A stretch of DNA of 64,000 bases from Endoryza sp044226045. Its GTDB lineage: Bacteria; Bacteroidota; Bacteroidia; Chitinophagales; Chitinophagaceae. Numbering within the stretch: position 1 is the stretch's first letter; the number at the start of each line of letters is the position of its first letter. The DNA lies in assembly GCA_044226045.1 (NCBI GenBank), contig JBGAHR010000019.1, positions 10,845 through 74,844 on the forward strand, read 5' to 3'. The translations under genes were made by a program, and so were the position numbers. Shown here piece by piece: positions 18,232-25,201 of this stretch. The notes beneath the pieces were generated by a model that ran no database searches, was not told the origin of the DNA, and was given only the letters and a program-made list of their open reading frames with translations.

Positions 18232-20436
18232 CTCGAGATTTTTGGCAGTATTGTTAAGATATAATGAAAAACTTCGAATAGCTTCTGCTGCCAATACAAT
18301 TTGTTGTTGGGCTTCTTTCCAGCTCCGTTGTTCAATGGCTTCACGAATACCCGGAAGTGTTTTCACCCCATAGCCCGTATAAAAGCCGGGGGCATAAATA
18401 CTATGTTTATACCAGGGTCGGCGTGGTAAACCCTCGTTGAGCAACAGCTGTTGTTCTGCCTGGTAAAGCTGTTGATTCAATTGGTTTTTCTTTTCCGCGC
18501 TGATATTGGTTTTTATCATTTGGTCGTGAAGCCTGCCGGTAGTTTTTTCCAGTTCGGCCAATGCGTTTTGCAGCGGTGAGAAATCAAGAAACGGCACCTC
18601 TTCTTTCGGTGTGGGCGGAATATATGTTTTCAAAGGATCGGCTGCCTGAATGAAGCGGTTCTCTTTGATCAACTGGTTTTCGATATGAGTGCTTTCACGA
18701 ACCTGATCCAGCAAGCCGGTTACTTCTGTCAGGTAGCCGCTGATGGTTTTATACAGAGATCTGAAATCAAAAGGAAGGAGATCGGCATTTGACATGCGCA
18801 TCGTAGCCCGGCCGGCTGCTTCGGCCAACGCTACCCCATATTCGAATTTCGGGTCTTTAAAGCGGCGATAATGGTCATAGGAATCATAGATAGAATGATA
18901 ATCTCCACCCTCTCCTTCTCCACCGAAACCAAGATTTAAAGAAGGAATACCCAAATGCTGGAAGAAAGGCGAATAGTCCGAACCGGAGCCCAATGCCCCT
19001 AATGGATAGTTTTTTCGCGATAAGATTGTTTTTTTTGCTGCGGTTGTTGAGGCATTAACCAGTTGTTGTGCTTTTCCTCTTTCCAGTATACTGATATTGG
19101 TTTGCGGGTCTGTTACATCTTTTGCTATATCTGTTACAAAGTTTTCGAGGGCATGCGATCCGGCCGCCCCAAAGAAACCGCGACTGTTTCCATCGCTATT
19201 AATATATACAACTGCTTTTTGCTGCAGTTCCTTCGCATGGTATTCTGCCCACTCCGTACTACCCAGTAATCCGGGTTCTTCTCCATCCCAGGCGCAATAC
19301 ATGATAGTCCGTTTGGGTTTCCATCCCTGTTTTACCAGTTCCATGATTCCCCTGGCTTCTTCCATTGAAGCGGCCATTCCACTGATCGGATCATCGGCGC
19401 CATTTACCCAGGCATCATGGTGATTCCCCCTGATGACCCACTGATCCGGAAACTCGGTTCCTTTCAGGGTGGCGATTACATTATATAGTGGTTTGATATC
19501 CCAGTTAAACGCCAGTTTCAGGTGTACAGTCGTTTTTCCCGGTCCGACATGATAGGTAATCGGAAGCGCTCCTCTCCAGGGTCCGGGTGCAACCGGCCCG
19601 CCTAAAGATTTCAGCAGTGGTTCCGCATCGTGATAACTGATGGGGAGAACCGGAATCTTTAACAGGGTAACTGCTTCGGCCCGGTCTAACAATTTCGCGT
19701 CTTTGGTATGGCCATAGCCCGGCGTCAGCGGGTCGCCCGGATAGATGGGCATATCCAGAACCGAGCCACGTTGAACACCATATTCATTTTTATAAGCACC
19801 CGTCGGGTACACATCGCCCTGTGCATAGCCGTCATCCGCCGGATCTGAATAGATGATACAGCCGATAGCTCCTTTCTCCTGTGCCACTTTTGGCTTGATA
19901 CCTCTCCAGGAACGGCCGTATTTGGCGATGACTATTTTCCCTTTTACGTCGATCCCCATTTCTTTCAGTTTATCATAGTCATCCGGCAAACCGTAGTTCA
20001 CGAAAACCAGTTCTCCGGTTACATCACCATCCGGCGACCAGCAGTTATAGGTGGGGAGTTGATCTTTCTGACCAGATGTAGCGTCTTCTTTCAAGGCCGG
20101 TTCAGCCAGTAGCGCCTTGAATTTGACAGGTCCGGTCATTTCCAGCAATCTTTCCTTTGGAGTCGGAAACAGCGTATACAGCGTTTCAATTTTGGAGTCG
20201 TAACCCAGGTCAGCAAAGTATTTCTGAATGTATTCGGCCACTGCCTTACTTCCCGGTGAACCGATATTATGAGGCCTGGCCGACATATCGTGGATCAGGC
20301 GATCGACATTGGCTGTTTTCAGCAGGGCATCGAATTTTTTTTCCCATGTGTTGGAAGAAGGGTCGTTCGGGTTTGATTGGGCAAGCCCAATACTGGCGAT
20401 GGCCAACAAGGCCAGGCTGGAAAGAATCCTGTTCAT
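18229..20436 (-). CDS. M28 family metallopeptidase, glutamate carboxypeptidase II-like
   Basis: A 735-residue exported zinc peptidase with a signal peptide (MNRILSSLALLAIASIGLAQ). The layout follows the glutamate carboxypeptidase II / transferrin receptor family: a PA domain (about 115-330, 'GKIVIAKYGRSWRGIKPK', 'GAIGCIIYSDP'), the M28 catalytic domain (about 335-560) and a helical dimerisation domain (about 600-730). Candidate zinc and catalytic residues are seen in GNHHDAWVNGADDP, WDGEEPGLLGS, and the late His in GGDYHSIYDSYDHY. It probably trims acidic or small peptides in the periplasm. The gene ends 15 bp before uvrB on the same strand, but that gene has its own promoter. Confidence 0.92.
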   Translation of the reverse strand: MNRILSSLALLAIASIGLAQSNPNDPSSNTWEKKFDALLKTANVDRLIHDMSARPHNIGSPGSKAVAEYIQKYFADLGYDSKIETLYTLFPTPKERLLEMTGPVKFKALLAEPALKEDATSGQKDQLPTYNCWSPDGDVTGELVFVNYGLPDDYDKLKEMGIDVKGKIVIAKYGRSWRGIKPKVAQEKGAIGCIIYSDPADDGYAQGDVYPTGAYKNEYGVQRGSVLDMPIYPGDPLTPGYGHTKDAKLLDRAEAVTLLKIPVLPISYHDAEPLLKSLGGPVAPGPWRGALPITYHVGPGKTTVHLKLAFNWDIKPLYNVIATLKGTEFPDQWVIRGNHHDAWVNGADDPISGMAASMEEARGIMELVKQGWKPKRTIMYCAWDGEEPGLLGSTEWAEYHAKELQQKAVVYINSDGNSRGFFGAAGSHALENFVTDIAKDVTDPQTNISILERGKAQQLVNASTTAAKKTILSRKNYPLGALGSGSDYSPFFQHLGIPSLNLGFGGEGEGGDYHSIYDSYDHYRRFKDPKFEYGVALAEAAGRATMRMSNADLLPFDFRSLYKTISGYLTEVTGLLDQVRESTHIENQLIKENRFIQAADPLKTYIPPTPKEEVPFLDFSPLQNALAELEKTTGRLHDQMIKTNISAEKKNQLNQQLYQAEQQLLLNEGLPRRPWYKHSIYAPGFYTGYGVKTLPGIREAIEQRSWKEAQQQIVLAAEAIRSFSLYLNNTAKNLE

Positions 20437-20560
20437 GCGATTTTTACTTTTTAAAATGAAGTGGCTACACCTGGAATGACGAAGGATTTTAAAATTACGT
20501 CAATCAGTTGTTTCTTTCTTCGATGAATGGTTCTTTTCCTCAGAGAATTTTCAAAGTAAA

Positions 20561-21016
20561 TCAGTTCACCCGACGTTTGAGGTAGTCGTTGTAATCGGGC
20601 ATGGTGGCTTCGTATTTTTCATGCATGAGCGGGGAGGTGAGCATGAAATCTGCCGTGGCTCGGTCGCAGGCCGTTGGAATGTTCCAGGCAATTGCCAACC
20701 TGAGCAGCGCCTTCACGTCGCTATCGTGTGGTTGCGCTTCCATCGGGTCCCAGAAAAAGATAAGGACATCCAGTTCACCCATGGCGATCATGGCGCCGAT
20801 CTGCTGATCACCGCCGAGCGGACCACTCAATACTTTTTTAACCGGCCGGTCGAGTTTGTCTTCCAGTAATTTGCCTGTTGTGCCTGTAGCGATCAATTCG
20901 TGCCTGGCCAATGCGGTTTTATTGTACTCAGCCCACTCGATCAGATCCAGTTTCTTGTGGTCATGCGCTACCATTGCGATTCTTTTCCGTGCTTCCAGTG
21001 TTCTTTTATTGGCCAT
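20561..21016 (-). CDS. mgsA: methylglyoxal synthase
   Basis: A 151-residue enzyme that converts dihydroxyacetone phosphate to methylglyoxal and phosphate, bypassing lower glycolysis when phosphate is short. Diagnostic segments are MVAHDHKKLDLIEW (substrate loop, residues 15-28), ATGTTGKLLE (phosphate binding) and SGPLGGDQQIGAMIA with the catalytic Asp in GGDQQ. 'VLIFFWDPMEAQPHDSDV' completes the family signature. Length and motifs match the E. coli enzyme (152 aa). It is transcribed alone; a near-consensus TACCTTTT lies about 25 bp upstream on the minus strand. Confidence 0.97.
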   Translation of the reverse strand: MANKRTLEARKRIAMVAHDHKKLDLIEWAEYNKTALARHELIATGTTGKLLEDKLDRPVKKVLSGPLGGDQQIGAMIAMGELDVLIFFWDPMEAQPHDSDVKALLRLAIAWNIPTACDRATADFMLTSPLMHEKYEATMPDYNDYLKRRVN

Positions 21017-21171
21017 GGTTTATTAATTGATACTTCCTGAGGGTAAAAGGTAATCCTGTTTTCAAGATTCTTTAACTCAGGCGATAAAATTTATGGCTCC
21101 AATCCACGTTTTCCACAATTAGGCACAAAAATTGTTAATAACTCAGCCTTTTCTACCCATTCAAATTCTGT

Positions 21172-21789
21172 ATGTACAAGATACTGCTGGCAGGTATACT
21201 ATGCCTGTATGGGATTACTGTCTTCTCTCAGGATCCGGAGGAAACCGGTTCCGCCTCGTTACTTCGCGATTCATCTGAATTTACGGATGCCCTTGGTTTT
21301 TTTGTCAAAGACAATTCCAAGGTGACTCTTTCCTGGAAGGTATTGTCATCACAGTGCGAGTTTTTTTCGATTGAACGGAGTTGTAATGGAAAGGATTTTG
21401 AAACCATTGGTGTGTTGAAGCAGGTGGCCGGTTTGAGGAAAGTGGATTGGACCGATGAGCAGCCGGCAGTGGGGAAGAATATCTACAGGGTGCGTTATAG
21501 TTTTGGAAATGGGTTGCAGTGGTATACCCGTTCGGTGGTGGCTTTTATCAGCGGCAATACTGTTTTCCGATTTTATCCCAATCCCGTCGACAATCTTCTT
21601 ATTGTAAGAACAGAAGCGGCCGTTGAGCTTTCGATTGTGGATGCTGGCGGTAAGCCCCGGCTTAGCCAGTCTGTTCCCGCCGGTTTGCAGACGCTGAATG
21701 TGGCGTCGCTGGAAAAGGGGGTGTACCTGGTACGTATTTTTAATCGCCAGACAAACCAGCTTCAGCAGGAAAAACTGATCAAGAACTGA
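21172..21789 (+). CDS. T9SS type A sorting domain-containing secreted protein
   Basis: A 205-residue exported protein with a signal peptide (MYKILLAGILCLYGITVFSQ). Residues about 45-125 form a fibronectin III-like beta sandwich ('VTLSWKVLSSQCEFFSIERS', 'GKNIYRVRYSF'), and the last 75 residues are a type IX secretion C-terminal domain: FYPNPVDNLL, a central 'LSIVDAGGKP', and GVYLVRIF before a basic end. This predicts export across the outer membrane by T9SS and possible surface anchoring. There is no enzyme domain, so it is a small cargo or adhesive protein. It is divergent from mgsA. Confidence 0.88.
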   Translation: MYKILLAGILCLYGITVFSQDPEETGSASLLRDSSEFTDALGFFVKDNSKVTLSWKVLSSQCEFFSIERSCNGKDFETIGVLKQVAGLRKVDWTDEQPAVGKNIYRVRYSFGNGLQWYTRSVVAFISGNTVFRFYPNPVDNLLIVRTEAAVELSIVDAGGKPRLSQSVPAGLQTLNVASLEKGVYLVRIFNRQTNQLQQEKLIKN

Positions 21790-22235
21790 AAAGGGGTATC
21801 CTGATAAAAAAAATTAAGTACTAATACTATTGCCAATTTGGAAAATGGATATTAGTTTTACCTCGGTTTTTCATAGGATATTGGATTTTAAAACGGGGTT
21901 GAATGTCTATTCTGGCCCCTTTTTTATTTTATAGCCCTTATGAAACAGGATGATTTTAAGTGATTAACAATTCTGCAAAGAGTCTTCCTAAATCCCCCGG
22001 TAAGTACATTTTTCCCCGATTACATTAATTAACGCTAACATTCAAGGCTTTACGCAGGTGGGGCGCTTATATTTTGTCGCCTGGTTATGGCAGTCCGTTA
22101 AAGTTGCAGATGTTGATGGGTAGATATCGCTGAATAGCATTACTGTCGTCCCAAGCTGAAGCCGATAAGAATTACTACTGCTGAAGTTTATTCGTCAACC
22201 CCGCTTGCGCAAAATCCATGTTGGGCTCATTGGTA
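21790..22235. other. gene-free region: weak terminator and attC-like inverted repeat
   Basis: No gene is seen between the T9SS protein and the hicA remnant. A weak hairpin with a T-run (GGGG near 21895 paired with CCCC near 21916, then TTTTTT) may end the T9SS transcript. From 22036 to 22226 there are two imperfect inverted arms: 22036-22063 and 22199-22226. They share AACAT/ATGTT ends and a CGCA..GGGG core, with mismatches that are mostly transitions. The right end reads GTTGGGC, which fits the integron R' consensus GTTRRRY. The 190-bp span is long for an attC site, so this is a tentative call. Confidence 0.4.
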
Positions 22236-22257
22236 AAGGTAACAAAAATGTTACCTT
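22236..22257. promoter_or_regulatory. inverted repeat, probable HicB operator
   Basis: AAGGTAAC and GTTACCTT are perfect 8-bp arms around AAAAAT, 56 bp before the hicA start. A further GGTAAC half-site occurs just downstream (GGAGGTAACT). HicB antitoxins with a DNA-binding domain repress their own promoter through such repeats, so this is the expected position. Confidence 0.5.
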
Positions 22258-22313
22258 ATATTTACGAGATAAAAATGGAGGTAACTATGGCGAATGTGTA
22301 ATAAACGGGTGTT

Positions 22314-22496
22314 ATGAAAGTAAAAGATTTACTTAAAGAGTTAAAATAAGATGGTTGGGTAAAAAAAGAACAAAAAGGCAGTCACTTTCAGATGGTTCAC
22401 CCCACTAAGAAAGGCAAAGTAACAATTCCTATTCACGGCGGGGATATTCCAAAAGGTACCTTAAATGCAATTTTAAAACAGACGGGTTTGAAGTAA
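22314..22496 (+). pseudogene. hicA: hicA toxin gene inactivated by an in-frame stop
   Basis: From ATG 22314 to TAA 22494-22496 the frame encodes a full-length HicA-like protein of about 60 residues: MKVKDLLKELK, stop, DGWVKKEQKGSHFQMVHPT, ending GTLNAILKQTGLK. The dsRBD-like fold and the catalytic His in KGSH are present, but codon 12 is TAA (22347-22349). A single base change could have created it. No Met downstream would restore a product containing the catalytic His. The toxin is therefore probably dead while the neighbouring antitoxin stays intact. A sequencing error is the main alternative. Confidence 0.85.
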
Positions 22497-22534
22497 AAAC
22501 CTACTTTTTTGCACATTAAGCTGTCGAATTAATT

Positions 22535-22927
22535 ATGTCAAAAAATCGTGTTATCCAATTGACTTTGGAGAAGGAAGGTAGCAAATTATGGGGCCGTGTA
22601 TCGATCGATGAAAATATCATTGTCGATTCAGCTACTACCTTACAGGCTCTTGAAAAGAAAATGCGCAAAGCGGTGAAAGACTTTGAAGGAATCGTTGATT
22701 TTCAATTCGAGTATGCTTATGATCTTACTGTTTTCTTTGAACGATATAATTATCTTAATCAATCAAAGATTGCAGAACTGGCCGGAATCAATCCTGGATT
22801 AATTCGCCAATACTCCTCAGGACATAAACAGCCTTCCAGAGATCAAGTGGCAAAAATTGAAGTTGCCATTCATAAGTTAGCAAACGAGCTTAAGAGTGTA
22901 CAATTATCTTCAAAAACTTTCGCTTAA
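22535..22927 (+). CDS. hicB: HicB-like antitoxin with XRE-type HTH
   Basis: A 130-residue protein 38 bp downstream of the hicA remnant. The N-terminal part (about 1-60) has the small alpha/beta HicB fold ('LTLEKEGSKLWGRVSIDENIIVDSATT'). The C-terminal half (about 70-115) is a helix-turn-helix: 'LNQSKIAELAGINPGLIRQY' followed by 'QPSRDQVAKIEVAIHKLA'. HicB proteins neutralise HicA mRNA interferases and repress their own operon. Here the partner toxin carries a nonsense codon, so HicB is an orphan. A strong terminator follows directly. Confidence 0.82.
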   Translation: MSKNRVIQLTLEKEGSKLWGRVSIDENIIVDSATTLQALEKKMRKAVKDFEGIVDFQFEYAYDLTVFFERYNYLNQSKIAELAGINPGLIRQYSSGHKQPSRDQVAKIEVAIHKLANELKSVQLSSKTFA

Positions 22928-22930
22928 AGA

Positions 22931-22956
22931 AAGGGGTCCTTTTGGACCCTTTTTTA
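22931..22956 (+). terminator. rho-independent terminator after hicB
   Basis: A perfect GGGTCC/GGACCC stem with a TTTT loop, extended by weak pairs, is followed by TTTTTTA four bases after the hicB stop codon. The A-rich left flank may allow bidirectional use. Confidence 0.85.
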
Positions 22957-23092
22957 TTGATATTAGATTTCCGGGCTTTTAGGCCTACAAGTTTTTGAAT
23001 GGCGAACAACAAGTTCACAGCTAATTTAATATTGACTATCAGCGTTTTTCTGTGTAATCAGCGCATTCTGCGTAATCTGCGCTTCAAAAAAT

Positions 23093-23118
23093 AAGGGTCC
23101 CGGAGAACCGAGACCCTT
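23093..23118 (-). terminator. rho-independent terminator after recA
   Basis: On the minus strand a stem AAGGGTC...GACCCTT with an inner CGG/CCG extension and TTCT loop is followed by ATTTTTTG. It lies about 110 bp beyond the recA stop codon, with no gene between. Confidence 0.75.
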
Positions 23119-23226
23119 TCTACTTACTAACTCAAACAAAACGTCCTTGGAGGGATAGGAATGGCAGCCAATAGTGAGGAGCTATCCCTGACTTAATGAT
23201 ATTGAGCAGACATGCTGAATAGATTA

Positions 23227-24234
23227 TCAGGCAGCCTGCATTTCTTTTATTTTCTCGCGAATTTTTGTTTCGATTTCATTGGCCAGTTCAGGGTTGTCGT
23301 GCAGTAATTGTTTTACCGATTCGCGACCCTGTCCGAGTTTGTCGGTATTGTAACTGAACCAGGATCCGCTTTTCTGGATGATACCCAGTTCTACGCCCAT
23401 ATCGATGATTTCGCCATTTTTGGAAATACCTTCTCCGAATACGATATCAAATTCTGCTGCACGGAAGGGAGGAGCTACTTTGTTTTTGACCACTTTTACT
23501 TTGACGCGGTTACCGATTGCTTCTTCGCCATCTTTGATCTGTGCCATTCTGCGAATGTCCAGGCGGACCGAGGCATAAAACTTAAGTGCGTTACCCCCGG
23601 TTGTTGTTTCGGGGTTACCGAACATGACACCGATTTTTTCGCGAAGCTGGTTGATGAAAATACAGATCGTGTTTGTTTTGGCGATGGTAGCCGTCAGCTT
23701 TCTGAGTGCCTGGCTCATCAGCCTGGCCTGCAGCCCCATTTTGCTATCACCCATTTCACCCTCGAGTTCACCTTTTGGAACGAGAGCGGCAACAGAGTCG
23801 ATCACTACCACGTCGAGAGCGCCGGAAAGAATCAGGCGATCGGCGATTTCCAGGCCCTGCTCACCGTAGTCAGGTTGAGAGATCAGCAAATTATCTACAT
23901 CAACTCCCAGCTTTTTAGCATAGTTGCTGTCGAATGCATGTTCGGCATCGATGATGGCGCACATGCCTCCTTTTTTCTGGGCTTCGGCAATAACATGAAT
24001 AGCGATGGTTGTTTTACCGGATGATTCAGGTCCGTATATTTCAATAATTCGTCCGCGGGGAAAGCCTCCAATTCCGAGGGCAGTATCCAGGCCAATGGAA
24101 CCAGTGGAAACCACTTCCTGCAGCTGCTCTCCTTTCTCATTCATCATCATTACGCTTCCCTTACCGAAATCCTTATCAATTTTATCGATAGTAAGCTTGA
24201 GTGCTTTCAGTTTTTCGTTGATCTCTTTAGACAT
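23227..24234 (-). CDS. recA: recombinase RecA
   Basis: A 335-residue RecA, the ATP-dependent strand-exchange protein for homologous recombination and trigger of the SOS response. The Walker A motif GPESSGKT is at residues 68-75, the Walker B region is 'DVVVIDSVAALVPK', and the DNA-binding loop carries 'NQLREKIGVMFGNPETTTGG'. The C-terminal acidic tail found in enterobacterial RecA is short here, ending in IREKIKEMQAA. There is a perfect -7 element (TAGCTTTG) about 46 bp upstream. The gene is monocistronic, and its regulator recX is about 8 kb away rather than adjacent. Confidence 0.98.
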   Translation of the reverse strand: MSKEINEKLKALKLTIDKIDKDFGKGSVMMMNEKGEQLQEVVSTGSIGLDTALGIGGFPRGRIIEIYGPESSGKTTIAIHVIAEAQKKGGMCAIIDAEHAFDSNYAKKLGVDVDNLLISQPDYGEQGLEIADRLILSGALDVVVIDSVAALVPKGELEGEMGDSKMGLQARLMSQALRKLTATIAKTNTICIFINQLREKIGVMFGNPETTTGGNALKFYASVRLDIRRMAQIKDGEEAIGNRVKVKVVKNKVAPPFRAAEFDIVFGEGISKNGEIIDMGVELGIIQKSGSWFSYNTDKLGQGRESVKQLLHDNPELANEIETKIREKIKEMQAA

Positions 24235-24279
24235 GTTCGTAAGTTTAATTAGTAAGTATTATTCAAATTTATTGAATAC

Positions 24280-24287
24280 CAAAGCTA
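24280..24287 (-). promoter_or_regulatory. -7 promoter element (TAGCTTTG) for recA
   Basis: The minus strand reads TAGCTTTG, an exact TAnnTTTG match, predicting a leader of about 40 nt for recA. A TTG 16 bp upstream is a possible though tightly spaced -33 element. Its position downstream of the terminator at 24374-24410 shows that recA transcription starts after that terminator. Confidence 0.55.
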
Positions 24288-24373
24288 AGGGAAATATTCT
24301 TATCAACACTAATTATTTTAGTATTTTTTCTGCTAATTTTCTTGGCCTCTTGGGGTGATAAAACAGGAATTGA

Positions 24374-24410
24374 GAAGAAAAAAGCCCTGTCAACGCGACC
24401 TGACGGGGCT
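24374..24410 (-). terminator. lone terminator between recA and the DUF4920 gene
   Basis: On the minus strand AGCCCCGTCA pairs with TGACAGGGCT (one G-T wobble) and TTTTTTCTTC follows. No protein gene on this strand ends here: it lies upstream of the recA promoter and after the divergent start of the DUF4920 gene. It therefore probably ends a short non-coding transcript of roughly 100-200 nt starting between 24420 and 24570. Confidence 0.7.
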
Positions 24411-24572
24411 TCCACATGAGAAAAATTGTGTAAAACAGTTCTAAAGAGATGGTTATTAGAACCTACCTTCAAAAAGACAACAAAAACGGGTAGCTACCAA
24501 TACCACGAACTGGTAGTTTTACCATTGGTCAGATTCTAATGAGGCAGTCTTTAAAGGCATAGTCCAAAATAT

Positions 24573-24580
24573 TATATTTG
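24573..24580 (+). promoter_or_regulatory. -7 promoter element (TATATTTG) for the DUF4920 gene
   Basis: TATATTTG matches TAnnTTTG exactly and lies 15 bp before the ATG at 24596. It overlaps the alternative upstream start at 24578, which makes that start unlikely. Confidence 0.6.
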
Positions 24581-24595
24581 CGCAAAGCATTTATC

Positions 24596-25060
24596 ATGAG
24601 AAAGATATTCATGGCCTTACTGGCTATCAGCCTGGCTGCCACAGCCACAGCGCAGGAACCGAAATCAGCAGAAAAAGGAGTCACCTATGGAGCGGGAACA
24701 ACCGCCGCCGGGTCTATCTCTGTCAACGAGCTCGACCAAAATCTCAAGAACAACAAATACGAAGGAAAGGTGAGTGGTAAAGTGGTGGAAGTCTGCCAGG
24801 AAAAAGGATGCTGGATGAAAATTGAAAAAGCCAACGGCGAAAAAGTAATGGTACGCTTTAAAGATTATGGCTTTTTCATGCCTAAAAATATTGAAGGAAA
24901 AGAAGTAGTGCTCGATGGCGAAACCGTTGTAAAAGAAGTATCCGTTAAACAACAGCAACACTACGCCAAAGACGCAGGCAAATCCGAGGAAGAAATCAAA
25001 AAGATTACAAAGCCCAAGAAAGAATTGCAGTTTATTGCGAAGGGTGTGCTGGTGCTCTAG
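24596..25060 (+). CDS. DUF4920 domain-containing exported protein
   Basis: A 154-residue protein with a signal peptide (MRKIFMALLAISLAATATAQ). I chose the ATG at 24596 over the in-frame one at 24578 because the latter overlaps the promoter element and would precede the signal peptide. The mature part is a compact beta domain: 'YEGKVSGKVVEVCQEKGCWMKIE' followed by 'VMVRFKDYGFFMPKNIEGKEVVLDG', the DUF4920 signature with a conserved CxxKGCW. Proteins of this family are periplasmic and of unknown function, and the two Cys may bind metal or form a disulfide. The gene stands alone, followed by intergenic word repeats. Confidence 0.85.
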   Translation: MRKIFMALLAISLAATATAQEPKSAEKGVTYGAGTTAAGSISVNELDQNLKNNKYEGKVSGKVVEVCQEKGCWMKIEKANGEKVMVRFKDYGFFMPKNIEGKEVVLDGETVVKEVSVKQQQHYAKDAGKSEEEIKKITKPKKELQFIAKGVLVL

Positions 25061-25201
25061 TTTATCGTTTCACGTTTATCGTTTCACGTTGGTTGGCGGT
25101 TTGCAGTTTGCGGTTTGGCGGTTGTCTCCTGTCTATTGATAAGTATCAGATATTGACAACCTGAGGAACGTGAAACGATAAACGAAAAACGATAAACTCC
25201 C
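25061..25201. repeat. intergenic word-repeat mosaic 1
   Basis: Two copies of GTTTATCGTTTCACGTT are followed by GGTTTGC-type words (period about 7) and, near 25165-25195, the same first word in inverted orientation (CGTGAAACGATAAAC). It fills the whole gap between the convergent DUF4920 and pckG genes. The inverted copies could form a long hairpin. Confidence 0.8.

Noticed and set aside
24269..24472. 67-codon minus-strand frame upstream of recA
   Set aside because: It reads through a strong terminator hairpin and the recA promoter element, which argues against coding.
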